DNA of 64,000 nt from assembly GCA_033439255.1 (NCBI GenBank), contig CM065892.1, positions 620,001-684,000 of the forward strand, in the 5' to 3' direction. A program made the position numbers and the translations under genes. Positions 47,389-59,020 of this stretch are shown in pieces. This stretch comes from Hericium rajendrae (lineage: Eukaryota; Basidiomycota; Agaricomycetes; Russulales; Hericiaceae). Position 1 is the stretch's first letter. Each line of letters begins with the position of its first letter. The notes beneath the pieces are model-generated. The model saw only the letters and a list, made by a program, of their open reading frames with translations. It was not told the origin of the DNA and did no database searches.

Positions 47389-49069
47389 GATGGGGGGCAG
47401 GACCTGAATGACGGTTGTCGCTCGCGGTCGTGGGGAGTGGTTTCGAGACCTGGGAGGTTATGGGGGCAAAGTAGCTTGCGCAAGCGGATACCCAGATACG
47501 AAACGCGGTGATAGGGGAGGACAATGAGGAGGATAGGATAGCCGGACGAGCAGGCAGCTTGCTCGCGTACCCGCTAGTGCGACTATGATGGGAGACGCGG
47601 GCCCGACAGCTGCTCGTTTAGGTAAGCTGTACGATCTGCGGACATTGCCGCCTTCGCAAAACACGTAACGCGCCTATACTCCTCCCTCTCGAGTCACCAG
47701 GTCCTCCTCTCTTCACCGTGGGTGTAGCCCACCCTCCTTCGGATAGGGGATCTCTGGTGGCTAATGCGGCGCTGCGAACTTTGAGCGCCCGATAAGTCTT
47801 CCTCACTTCCCTGAGTTCTGTACTAGTTTGACAACGCTTTGCTTTACTCGTACTATTTGGAGAGGACACGAACAACGCAAAGTCATGGATGTCGAACAGT
47901 AAAGAGGATACCGGATTGCCAGTCTTAGCATTTGACTTTGCCTGCCCTGGGGTCTCCTCGAGAGGTTGTTTTGCAACATTGTACATCAATAATTGTTGTC
48001 CAGTAGCAAATGACTACTGATTAGCACAAGTGCTCGTAATGAGACTGATACACAATGCTGAGCTGCGCCATAGCCCATTGTTCCCCAGACCCTGTTAGAT
48101 ATCACTATGTTCTGTGGCCATGTGAACCACGTCGAATTTAATTGAACGAAGATATCGGAGCGTTGTTGAAGCGCTAAATGAGACAGAACTTCCAGAAGAA
48201 AAATTCCCAGCCCTGGCAAGGTTGCTGTCATCATCGTGGCGAAGTTGTACAGCCACAGCTGGACACATGTGGACCCACAGAAGCTCCGGAAATGCCAGCA
48301 CACCAACCTTCAATTCTGCTCGTTTTTTAGTATCCCTCGATCCTCTATCACTACATTCAACGCTCAACGGCATATAGAATTGCAACATGGGACACGGAAT
48401 AGAAGGGAAAGCTCGATCAGATTAATTGCTATCGATTCAAGTAGCTTACTTGAGGAAATGGACTAATCGTGATCTTTCCCGGTTCGGATACAATGCAGGA
48501 AAATGACCGGCAGCCACTTAGCCACTTGATAGCCTCGTGCGGGACAGCCCCATGAAGGTTCCGCTGAGTTGGATAAAATACGGCCGTAACTCCGCCAGCA
48601 CCTTCTGGACTCCGCAGAGTCACCTTCGCGATTGCTCCTCGCTATTGTTTCAGGGAGCTGTCGCCTCGCTCGTCTTGCTTTTGTTCCCCTTCTGGATAGC
48701 GGCTTCCACATCATCATCAGCAAACTCCTTTTGTTCGCTAACTATATCTCTCACAACGAAAAAAAGCCCTCTTTCAACACACATCCACCATTTTTTCTTC
48801 ACATCGCTATCGAAACGTCCTCTCACTGTTCGATTCGCTCTGCCTGTCCATCCGTCGCTGACTCGTCATTGTTCATCGTTTTCCATCTGTTCGTCGTCGC
48901 ATCTTTACTCCGTTTACCGTTTCTGCCATCTGCTGTCGAACATCTCGTCTTCCACATACCCTAATCTCCACCGGAGTCGAGAAGTGCTACCCCACCAGCT
49001 TTCTGACTGCAAATCCTCCTCCGCCACCCTTCCCTTTGTCCAACGCTTAAGCTGGCCATATCAAACATC
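47389..49069. other. Divergent promoter region, neurofibromin gene / RRM gene
   Basis: 1.7 kb between divergent genes. The last ~500 bases before 49070 are strongly pyrimidine-rich (for example 48760-49060), typical of long 5' UTRs in basidiomycetes. Frames on minus at 47989-47618 and on plus at 48537-49355 have no domain signature. Confidence 0.55.
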
Positions 49070-52000
49070 ATGTCGCATCCCGATGTGCAAGATTTCGAGT
49101 ACCCGCCCGGTCTGTCCTCCCGCTCCAGCCGTGCAGATCCCGAGCACGGATCCGGTCAATTCCACAGCCATTCCGGATCCCTTTCTCAATACAGCTCCCT
49201 GCATTCGCCACCGTACGGCTTCAATGGCGTCGCCAATTCTTTGTCCGGTCAGTCTTCGCTGCCTCGATCGACAGGAATCCAAGACCGGGAGTATGTCTAC
49301 GGGGCCGGCGATGGTTGGATATCGGCACCAAACACAAGCAGACAGACACCATTGAGCACGCCGAGTCAAGTTCAGCCATTCAACCAACCTCCTTCTCACC
49401 AACACCCATCATCCCATCCCCAATCCTCTCTCGCCGGGACCGCTGGTCATTCGAGCCTTGAGAGCATCAGCGCGAGCGGTAGGAACGGCCCTTACCTCCC
49501 CCCTCCCTCTAAAGATCAGCGCGACACTTTCCCCACTCGCGGACCGCAACCCCCGCCCAGCCAACACTCCTTTGCCTACGCACCTATTCCGAGCAACCCG
49601 CTCACGTCCACCGCCTCAACGACCTCTCGTAACACACTCTGGTGGGGTGAACTAGAGCCCTGGATGGACGAACAATACGCACGACAGGTCTGCAAGCTCA
49701 AGAGCTGGGAGCCCGTTGAGGTCAAGGTGCCCCACCCGGCGCCGGACCCCATCACGGGCCAGCAGGCGAACAACCCCGGCTACTGCTTCCTGACGTTCCC
49801 AACTCAGGCGCATGCGGCAAACGTACTGGCCCAGATCACTAACAGTAACAATGGCAGTGGCGCGCCCATCACCATGCCGAACTCCTCCAAGCCTTTTGTT
49901 CTCAGCTGGGCGTCATCCACACCGATACCTCCATCTTTGTCTCCGTCCGGCGCCGCAGTGCAGCAGCAGCAGCAGCAATATCCCAAAGAGTACAGCATCT
50001 TCGTCGGCGACCTCGCACCTGAGGCGTCCAACTCCGATCTGGTAGCTGTCTTTCGGAATCCCGTACTCGGCCTTCGCAACGATCGTGAGCCGAAGTTCAT
50101 ACGTCCTTTTTTGAGCTGCAAAAGCGCCAAGATCATGCTGGATCCTGTCACCGGGATATCTCGGGGCTACGGTTTTGTTCGGTAAGCTGATGCGTGTGCT
50201 GTCCATTGTTCTCTGTTTCTGACCATATTCTCATTGTTCATAGGTTTACCGATGAGGCGGATCAGCAGCGGGCGTTGATCGAGATGCATGGGCTCTACTG
50301 TCTTTCCCGACCGAGTACGTGTTCTTCATTGTATGTTCATGAGTCCATCTGATCGCTCGTTATAGTGCGCATCTCGCCTGCCACGGCCAAGTATAAGCCT
50401 CCGCCGTCCCTGGACCTTCCTCAGGTGCAGATTCCCCCTTCGCTCATCGGAAACGAGGTCGACGATTATCAAGCCATGGGTCTTGCCCTTCCCACACCTG
50501 CTCCAACGCAGCCCAGAGGCATCTCGTCCCCGATCGCCGGCGGTCAGGGTGCTCCCAACGGATCCGCGAACTCGCACAACAGCTTCAACATCTCCTCCTC
50601 TGGATCTGGTTCATCCATGTCCCAACCATCGTTGAGCTCTGGTCCTAGCACCAGCGCATCTGGCTCGACATTGGCCACGAACCCGTCCGACGACATGTCT
50701 CGCCTCCCACCAGACGTTCTGTCGCAACTTGCGCAATTCACAGGCGGGAGCGCCAAGTCCTCCGGAAATCCGCTGAACTCCATCACAGCTCCATTCGCGA
50801 CGCCAGGCCAGGAGCAGCAGAATGGCTCGCCCAGGTATACTATCAACGAGGAGTCGTGGAAGCACCAGGCTCAGGCGCGCGCGATTCTGGGGAACCTCAT
50901 TGGGCCCAACGGCGAGCAGCTCACGTCAACAGACCCGTACAACACTACTGTATTCGTGGGAGGGCTATCGCCGCTGATTTCGGAGGACACGTTGAGGACG
51001 TTTTTCGCTCCCTTCGGTGACATCCACTATGTTCGTCCATCATGATTCTGTTTTCTTTTTCTAAGCTGACATTTGTTATCATAGGTCAAGGTACCTGTTG
51101 GCAAACACTGCGGCTTCGTGCAGTTCGTTAGGAAGGCCGATGCTGAGAGAGCCATTGAAAAAATGCAAGGCTTCCCTATCGGCGGGAGCAGAATCCGCCT
51201 CAGCTGGGGACGCAGTCAATGTGCGTACATTTCCCTTGTCTTATCCATCGCCGAACATGGATCTGACGGATGTTTCCAGATAAAGCGGCGCAGGCTGCCG
51301 CCCAGGCTGCGCAAGCCGCTGCGCTCCAGGCCCACCTGCAGAGCCAAACATCGTCCAATAGGTCCCAGCCGTTGACGACGGATCAGGCCATTCAGCTCCT
51401 GCAGAAGTTCGGGCTGACGAGCTTCCTGGCGACGCCCTCTAACGCGCAGGGCGCGGCTGGCGGTGACGCGTCGGCGTCGCAGTTCTCGAACGACATGCGT
51501 CAGGCTAATGAGGAGCACCTGCGCAACATGCTATTAACGCGCGATCCTGGCTCTCAAAGCCTCGACATCTTCCCTCCGAAGTCGTTCAGCAACACCGGAA
51601 ACCAGGGAACTGCTCAGCACAACATGCCGACATCATTCTCTCCCTTCTCGCCTGAGATGAACATGTACGCGGAGGAGTTGAAAGGCAGGGAGACGGGCGC
51701 CCAATCCAGGTCGGATATGCTGCCGCATCTTTCGAAGGCGTACATGCCCGAATTCAGCATGGGATCAACAAAGGTTCAAGACATGAACCCGTCCAATAGC
51801 AGTGGCAAGACCCCTCCCATCACCCCTACGGCATCGCAAGGCATGCGCCCTCCGAGTGGCCCTCAGAGGTTCGGTTCCTACATGGACAACTCTGGCTCGT
51901 CGTACTCGAAGACCACTGGCGTGATCTCTCGGCCGCCGTCCTCTTCTAACGCCAATCGTCGGATCAGCCCACCCGTTCGCGAGCACGGCGAGTACTTCGA

Positions 52001-52112
52001 AGGCCACGACCAGGATACCATCCAGGACCTTAACGGGACGCTGGCCAGTCTTGACCTCGGCGAGACACACGGGTCGTCCTGGAGGCTGCCGGAGCACAGC
52101 CAGCAGGCTTGA
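49070..52112 (+). CDS. Three-RRM RNA-binding protein, Nam8/Ngr1/Csx1-like
   Basis: This family (TIA1-related) acts in splicing or in stress-linked mRNA stability. ATG 49070; a 180-residue disordered N-terminus precedes RRM1 (TLWWGELEPWMDEQYARQV, GYCFLTFPTQAHAANVL). A CAG-encoded glutamine run joins it to RRM2 (YSIFVGDLAPEASNSDLVAV and ISRGYGFVRFTDEADQQRAL). An unusual segment (FRNPVLGLRNDREPKFIRP) sits inside RRM2. RRM3 lies near 50940-51220: NTTVFVGGLSPLISEDTLRT, VPVGKHCGFVQFVRKADAER, GSRIRLSWGRSQ. The arrangement, with RRM3 lysine-histidine-glycine-phenylalanine RNP1 form, is Nam8/Csx1-like. The C-terminus is Ala/Gln then Ser/Pro-rich. At least five introns. Orthology among Nam8, Ngr1 and Csx1 is unresolved. 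Confidence 0.88.
49964..49981 (+). repeat. CAG trinucleotide run (polyglutamine linker)
   Basis: Six to seven consecutive glutamine codons, mostly CAG, lie in the linker between RRM1 and RRM2 of the Nam8-like protein. Short, but of a class prone to length variation between strains. Confidence 0.8.
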
Positions 52113-52913
52113 ATCTAGTAAGAAATCAATCGATCTATCTCTTCGTCTTCTATTCGCTTTGAAAGTTTTGCTTGCTTTGGATATCAATCGTTGCGAAGTC
52201 ACTTGGTTGTTCATCTTTGACTTGCATCTACGTTTTGTTTCTCTTTCCCGTATCGTCCGAAGAAATGACGGCCGCCTGCGGGCCTCGAATTGTGGACTCG
52301 AATAATCCGTCTTCTGTTTCGCTCTTTCGTTTTGCAGCCTATACATACATGTTCGTGTTGAGCTGACGGCTCACTCGTACCCCATTCTATGCAACATACT
52401 ATTCCCAGTCTTCTCATCTACGTTAGTCAATGTCGAATCGCCGAGTCTCTCCACACCACTCTGTGTCTGCTCTTCTTCTCTCATGCCACTTTGTCGTCAA
52501 TGTCAATCTCAGTTCGTTTGTCGTCATGTAGTCTGTCTGTCTCGCCGTAATGACACTTTTTGCCTCATACGAATTGTCTTATACGAAGTAAAATGTCCGT
52601 GGTTTCTGAATACGATCTTTGTCTGTCTGCCATATTTCATGTTCTTGTTGAGTCCGTATGGGTTCTTGTGGGAGAGAAGTGCGGTCCCGCGCCGCGTGCT
52701 ACGGCGGGCTCGAAGAGGAAAACGGGTTGCCCGATTGAGTTGCGGGCCATCTTCCGCAGAGCTATCGTCATGTCTCACCACTTTGCTACTTATGTTTTGC
52801 GGCTTCAATTATGTGAGTGAGGTATGTTCACGATCGAATATGACGTCGATTGGAATGTCGATAAATCGGTATCGTGTGTCTCTCCTTCCCGCACGCTTTA
52901 TCATAAGGACACC
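52113..52913. other. Intergenic: RRM gene 3' flank and dehydrogenase promoter
   Basis: About 800 bases, T-rich in the first half (likely 3' UTR). The frame open through 52824 begins MFTIEYDV upstream of the dehydrogenase, but the better start is the ACCATGG at 52914. Confidence 0.55.
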
Positions 52914-54072
52914 ATGGCGTCCGTCTTGGCTCGCATCCGCACAATTGTCCCCTCGCGATTTATCTTTTCTAGCTTTTATCTTATGCCAGCATCCCGCACC
53001 TTTTACAGATCATTTTCTACAGACTTACAAATGGCCAACGCAAAGTTCGACGTCAAGCGCCTTTTCAACGTCGAGGACTGGGTCGCCGTCGTCTCGGGAG
53101 GCGGCACAGGTATTGGCCTGATGATCTCCCAAGCGTATGCCAACAACGGCGCACGCGTCTACATCGTGGGACGACGTGAGGACGTTCTGAAGAAGACCGT
53201 CGAGACGCATGGGTCTTCGCTGCTGAACCCGCGCGGCAAGCTTATTCCCCTGCCGTGCGATATCACCTCGAAGTCTTCCATTGAGCAGGCGGTCAAGCAT
53301 GTGCAGTCGAAGGAAGACCATGTTGATGTCCTCGTCAACAATTCTGGGATCAGTCGGGGTTCTAGTGTGGTCGAGAAGGGCGACGAGGACGCGATGCAGC
53401 TGAAGGATGAGCTGTGGTCGGAGAAAGTGGAGGAATGGGAAGATGTCTATCGGACCAACGTGATCGGGTAGGTCGCTTCGTCTTTAAGGCCTTCACCATC
53501 TCTTAGATGGTCTTTCCAGGCACTTCTTCACGACCGCGGCCTTCATTCCGCTTCTCGCGGATGCGGTGAAGTGGAAGCAGAACCACACGGCGTCGGTCAT
53601 CAACGTCAGCTCTATCTCTGGGATCACACGAACGAGCCAGCACCATATCAAATACAACGTTTCAAAGGCTGCGTCGATCCATCTCAGCAATCTGTTGGCC
53701 CAGGAGCTGCGCCGCCAGGCCGTCAATGTGCGCGTCAACAACATCGCGCCAGGTATCATTCCATCCGAGATGACCAGTATGTATATGCTTGCTTATCCAC
53801 CCATTGTTGTGACACTTTTGATATACAGCCAAGGAGTCGGATGAGACGAACAAGTCCAAGATCGACACGCCGGACTTCGGCGGCGAGAAAGGTATTCCTG
53901 CCGGTCGGGCTGGCAGTGATGAGGACATGGCGCAAGCCTCTCTTCTTCTTGCCTGCAATGAATATGCGTATGGCCAGGTTGGTAGATTCATAGTTATACC
54001 GTAGCCTTCAATTGACGTGATACTGGACAGACCCTTGCTATCGACGGAGGATACCTCCTTGAGCATCCATAA
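52914..54072 (+). CDS. Short-chain dehydrogenase/reductase with mitochondrial-type presequence
   Basis: NAD(P)-dependent oxidoreductase; the substrate is unknown. ATG 52914 has an ACCATGG context. The first 39 residues are Arg/Ser/Phe-rich and nearly free of acids (MASVLARIRTIVPSRFIFSS, then RTFYRSFSTDL), like a mitochondrial targeting signal. A second in-frame ATG at 53031 (MANAKFDVKRLFNVEDW) would give a form without it. Rossmann motifs: VVSGGGTGIGL for cofactor binding, ARVYIVGRR with arginines favouring NADP(H), and DVLVNNSGIS. Catalytic residues are the Ser of VSSISGI and YNVSK. Introns near 53470-53520, 53777-53830 and 53980-54030 are removed in frame. The C-terminus reads TLAIDGGYLLEHP. 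Resembles the RhlG-like subgroup, but orthology is not claimed. Confidence 0.88.
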
Positions 54073-54340
54073 ACCGAGATGAAGTGTTGAAACTATATCT
54101 TCAGTATTCATGCAAATGTGTTATGACAATGTACCACGATAAATACTTTATACTTTGATGTCATCAATTCTATCTGCACACGACATTCTGCATTATGCGT
54201 TGCAAATCGCGAGAACGTCAAATCGCGTGCGCGCGTAGCAAAATTACTGCCACATGACCAAGCGTTTCAATCACGTGGACATAACTCACTTTCAATCTTC
54301 GCGCTGCTGCTGGTGTGTGCATTTTGGCTTGATTTTGACC

Positions 54341-55460
54341 ATGTCTCTTGCAACGCTCCCACTAAGTATCTCTAGTTTCACATTGCTACCCGTCACCTAT
54401 TCGCCAACATCATATCACATTCTCTACATCCGACTCCATGTCGGCCCTGCGAAGAAGTCCAATGACAAGGGAAAGCAGACATGGCCGGAGGAACGAACAC
54501 TCTTCATGGTGAACGTCCCGCCAGACGCGACCGAGCGGGAGATTATCTTGCTTTTCCAATCATCATGCGGTACGATTGAGAAAATTGTTTTTGATTCTGA
54601 CCGCGGTGCGGAGCCAGAGGAGGAGCAGGAGGCGAGCGAGAGCGAGAACGAAAATGAGGCTGAGGCAGCCGACGAGGAGGATGAGGAGGGAGAGAGCTCG
54701 GACGACGAATACCCGCGCAAGAAACGAAGACTGGCGAAAAATACAAAGGAGGAGCCTCGACCGCCGAAGGTCGCGCCGCTACACCCCTCGCCCGTGCATC
54801 TACGCACCCTGCGCAGAACAGGCCGCAACGCCCACATCGTCTTCACCGATGCATCCTCCATCGACCGCGCGCTCGCCCTCTCGAAACCCACAAAAGGCCA
54901 AAAGGCAGCGCAGCCGCGGCCATGGACCGTGTCCGATGCCCCGCACGGGCTCGCGCATTATACCGCGCTGTACGACACCCTGCGACCACCGCTCGACACG
55001 GTGCGGCAGCACGCGGACACATTCATGGAGCTGTATGACTTTAATGAGGCAGAACGCAAGCGCGCACTGCAGAAGGAGTCGAAGTACCGGAAGGGTGAGG
55101 CGCTGGTGGACGAGGAGGGCTTTACGCTTGTTACGCGCGGAGGGGCATACGGACAAGCCGTTGGTGGTGGTGTGGGCGTGGCGAGCAAAAAATGGCAGAG
55201 CGGGCAGGCGGAGAGCAAGGACGGAGCTAGAGGTGGCGGCGGAAAGAGGAAGCGGAAGGAGAAGCAGGAGAAAGATGGGTTCTATGCTTTCCAGCAGCAT
55301 GAGAAGAAGCGGAAAGGTAAGCTGGATGTCTCTTCTGTGCTCGGAGATACTGCATTGCTGAACGAACTTTTCAGAGCTCATGGATCTCAAAAAGAGGTGG
55401 GAAGAGGATAAGGCGAAGGTGGAGAAGCTGAAGTCTTCGCGCAAGTTCAGGCCTTATTGA
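54341..55460 (+). CDS. RRP7: Rrp7 ribosomal RNA processing protein
   Basis: Subunit of the UTP-C/CURI module of the small-subunit processome, needed for 18S rRNA production. ATG 54341 (context GACCATGTC) starts MSLATLPLSISSFTLLPVTY. An RRM-like N-terminal domain follows (RTLFMVNVPPDATEREIILL, then IEKIVFD). It is interrupted by a long acidic insert with SESENENEAEA and DEEDEEGE. The fold resumes with RRTGRNAHIVFTDASSIDRA. The Rrp7 C-terminal domain is diagnostic: FMELYDFNEAERKRALQKES, ALVDEEGFTLVTRGG, and FYAFQQHEKKRK spliced to ELMDLKKRWEEDKAKVEKLK, ending SSRKFRPY. One intron, near 55317-55374. The assignment is secure. Confidence 0.95.
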
Positions 55461-56208
55461 GCTCTACTTGGCTCACCGCTGTCGGGCTGGGAGTTTCATT
55501 TGTTCTATTAGTGCGGGTCTATACTCGACATCCAAAATTAGCTCACTGCTTTGCAACATCTGTTACTGGGAGGCGCAGCCATCCGGGTTCTTTAAGAGAG
55601 TACATCATCAGCGGCGTTCTTGAGCCGATTTCGAGCCATATTAATATGAGGCACTACGGCCATCCTTTCATCTGTCAAGTATATCAACACGACTTTGTTA
55701 AATCCCGAAAATGGTGAGTATGACAGACGTGACAGACGGATGCAGGCACCTTCCAGTCTGCGGGATGCAGTAATTCACGATTGAATAAGTATCTCGTGGC
55801 CGGCGGCGCGGCGCCTGACAGGCGCTTGCCACGAGTGTCTATCTAGGTATGCGACTGAACTTGAGAGTAGGAAGACGCGGGCGTTGAAACTGGGACCAGC
55901 AACTTTCGGCGTGTCTAAAGCTCGGCGTCCATATACGCCCTCGCTGGAAGACATAGGTGGGTTCGGACGGTTTATTACTAAACAGGAAGAACACATTTAA
56001 CTATGCACGCGGAGTATCACAATAATCAAGAACTATTACAATATAGTAAGCAAGAAACAAGAAAATACAGCTTGCGGCTGTAGGAGCACGTCATGTCGCA
56101 TGAGAGATCTCAAGCACGCCGGAACTTGTGCATCTAATGGCTTGGCAGCATCTGCATGTTCCGCTCCATCATTAGCACCTAGGACGAACGACCTGGGAAT
56201 GCACCTTA
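55461..56208. other. Convergent 3' flanks of RRP7 and the dsRBD gene
   Basis: About 750 bases with no gene. A nested inverted repeat sits at 55793-55835 (separate entry). A/T-rich DNA at 55995-56075 is a plausible 3' flank for the minus-strand dsRBD gene. Confidence 0.55.
55793..55835. repeat. Nested inverted repeat able to form a long hairpin
   Basis: Outer arms CTCGTGGC (55793-55800) and GCCACGAG (55828-55835) are perfect complements. Inner arms GCGCCT (55811-55816) and AGGCGC (55820-55825) are also perfect, with a three-base loop. The intervening CGGCGGCGCG makes one strand asymmetric. Located about 335 bases downstream of the RRP7 stop. Confidence 0.8.
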
Positions 56209-56545
56209 CTACTCAACGAGCGGAGCACCCACGACAAGACAGGCCTGTTGAGCGGCGAGCTGCTTCGCCACTCTCTTCGTCGGGGCGACGCCCTGCCCAA
56301 TTGGTATTCCAGGATCTCCATCTCCTGCAGGATAATGTCAGTTGTAGACAGCGAGAGATACGGCAGCCAACCAACGTATACAGGTGACGGTCCAGGTAGG
56401 GTTGTTCGCAGGGCCGCTCTGCTCCTCTCTAAAGCGAATATTGACTCCATTCCCTTGGCCCCAGTTGTGGATCGATCTGTTAAAGTCTGCAGCGCGAATG
56501 TCAACCAGCAGCTATGACCATAAAATTGGACAACATACCAGGCAT
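56209..56545 (-). CDS. Very small stand-alone double-stranded RNA-binding domain protein
   Basis: Proposed three exons (56545-56539, 56486-56376, 56324-56209) give 77 residues in frame, ending in TAG. The whole protein is one dsRBD. It has an N-terminal helix (MPDFNRSIHNWGQGNGV), the beta-strand region with the typical NPTWTV motif (REEQSGPANNPTWTVTC), IRDGDPGIPIGQG, and the C-terminal helix with the RNA-contacting lysine motif (VAPTKRVAKQLAAQQACL). The first coding exon is only 7 bases (ATGCCTG). The second donor, GTTGGT at 56375, was chosen because the alternative GTATAC would create an in-frame stop. Small dsRBD-only proteins occur in mushroom-forming fungi; function unknown. More exons upstream are possible. 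Confidence 0.65.
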
Positions 56546-59020
56546 TGCGCAGTTGTCTGTGCGGGAGTATGTAGATTCGGTGCTTGGCTGCTGCTCTCTC
56601 GAGGTGTTGCAGAACTACATAGGATGCCGTTGAACTTATACTTGCACCTTGCAGTGAGTTCCAAGAGCTGTCGTCCTGGACAATTCCGTGGAACGACAGC
56701 TGAGGATTAGGCCAACATCCGCGGAGCCTCAGACCAATGCCAGACGGGTTGTTTCAGGCGCGCTCTTGCAGGAAGTCAGGCACCCATGGGGTTCAAACAC
56801 ACCGTTGATCATACTGCCTACAGGTGGAGGTCTCCGCAATGAAAAGCATTTCGAGCGCCCATAGACGATACCAGTTGATCCGCCGCGCCGGAACAGAGAT
56901 ATCGTAGAATGCAGCGCGAGAGGGCCAGCTTTCCCGGGGATAACTTCTATGATGAGTCAATGGAATTCGAGTGGAATTGCAATACTACGGAGGCAGGATG
57001 GTCTTACACGAGCAGGTGCAAGTGCATTGAACACGGGCAAGCGGGAAGTCTACGCGAGGCTCAGGCATAGATGAATTAGAGGTATCATCGCCAGCGGGAT
57101 CGTGCTTTCTGGCAAGCACCTCTGTATTGCGCATTGTTGAAGGCGTGTCCGTTCACTCGAAGAAAAGTACTAGACTGGCTGCAAGGCGTTGTGTCATTAA
57201 GTCCAGGTCGCCCGCGGAACATGAGAGGAGAAAAAAAACAAGCGCTGCACCCATAGCCTCTGAAGACATAACCGCCAGGAGACGCCTAGCACACCCGTTC
57301 AAGAACAAGAGCATTGTACCCAAGTCAATCGCCCATAGCAACGAGGGAAAGCGATCGGACATCCAGACAACAATTTGGCACAGCAGCAAGGCGCGCCGCG
57401 TGGAACACGCCGATCCGAACAACGGTAGGCATCGTAGACGACTGTGCGGAGCAAAAAATGGTGAGCGTAATGCCTGAGACTCGCGACGATGAAACCGTGC
57501 AGACATACAAGGGGCCTGTAGAACTGGAGGACATGCGTCGCACGCACGCAGCGTCGGACAGTCCGTGGAGGCTACAGCGAGCGCCTAGTCAGCGCTTGTC
57601 ATCGTCGGTCATGCCCGAAGTGCCAATGCCATCGCGTCGCAGGTTTCTGTGCTCCATAACGCCAATGGACCATCCGGTCGGGATAAGAATGATGTGCGAT
57701 GAGTCCAGCTGGCGACTCGGACGTGTTGAGTGAAGATGAAAAGGTGCCGTAGATCTATCTGCGCGCGAGCGCTTGTGTGAGCCACGGTACCACCAGATCT
57801 ACACGTGGTTATCTCCGCGAATGTGCCGCGCGCTTGGCTCCCTTCCCTCGGCCTCGGCATCGGGCCCTGTGCATCCACGCATCCCTTTGCCGATACTATG
57901 TATGCATCAGAACTGGCGTCTGCGATGCTCAGCCAGCAGTTTTTATAACATGATATCAGAAAGTCGCAGTTGTTGCAATGCTTCTAGTTCATCTTTTTCT
58001 TTTTGAAACGAGAGTTGACGTCTTGAATGATCTCACTTTGAAAGACTAGCGTGCATCAGTGGGGTGTCTTGCGTCGAGTGGTCCACAGTGCGCGGGATCT
58101 ATGTGCACGCTACTACTTCCATGGAAGGAGTTGACACTCTGGACCCTGGATATCGACCATTCAGTACGTATGGCGTTAAGATGCCGCGGTCTCAACGTCA
58201 ATGATCTCTAACCCTTGCGACCACAGCGCGCCGTATACAGCGGCCAAAGAAGAGAAATGCGCCGTTGTCGACATGTAGATATTTCGAGATGTATCACGAA
58301 GAAATGGGTGACTATTCGTACCGCGCGTAAGCGACGGCAGTGTCTTTTTTTCCGGCAGATAGCAGTAAGTTATATCTGCGGGATCAAAGGTTGGAAAGCC
58401 GCAGAAGGGCGATCCCTTTCAGCAAAATCCACTTTATGGGACAGGACGACGACTTCCAAGCATATTATTGTATGGAATGAGTACGAGTGGGCTCAGAACC
58501 GGGTATTAGTCCTGTTCTCCCCCCTGGTCCAGGAAGGGATAGGTCAAAGAAAAAGTCGATCAAGATGGTGGATCTGTGCACTTCACACGTTAAATCGCCT
58601 GCGAAGAATGATTCAGATGCACTGTGCGGTAGAAGATCCCGGTTACGTTCACCGATATGACGATAGTTAGAAACGCCCGGGACTTTCAGCTCTGCGAACG
58701 CATCGGAGGGACAGAAGGGTATATACCATTACACATCATCTTGCCGATATTTCCCCGCCTCTCACACCATCTACTCTCCAAATGCAGTACCTAACTAATG
58801 AACACGCGTATCGCTGATCAGGCCATGCCGCGACAATCCAAACTGTCAAATAATTGGGTCACAAGTCAGGTATCGCATCATCATAATCCGGATTGTCCCT
58901 GAAAACCACCGACGACCTGGTGAGATACATCGATTAGAGAAACCTTCTTCGACCGATGTCGACGTAGAGTACGCACCTCCCAAGCGCAATACACTACTGT
59001 ACACTTAAGTATACATCGGT
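56546..59020. other. Sparse 2.5-kb stretch with possible coding fragments
   Basis: No confident gene. On minus, two pieces with coding-like composition occur. One is ATG 57134 (MRNTEVLARKHDPAGDDTS, to about 57010). The other is 56946-56823 (YPRESWPSRAAFYDISVPAR and INWYRLWALEMLFIAET). A third minus frame, around 56700-56550, reads LSFHGIVQDDSSWNSLQGAS. They might be exons upstream of the dsRBD gene, a separate small gene, or decayed remnants. From 57140 to 58870 I see nothing recognisable on either strand. Confidence 0.35.

Noticed and set aside
47618-47989. A 123-codon minus-strand frame upstream of the neurofibromin gene
   Set aside because: No homology recognised and no splice link to the ATG at 47388; likely non-coding promoter sequence.
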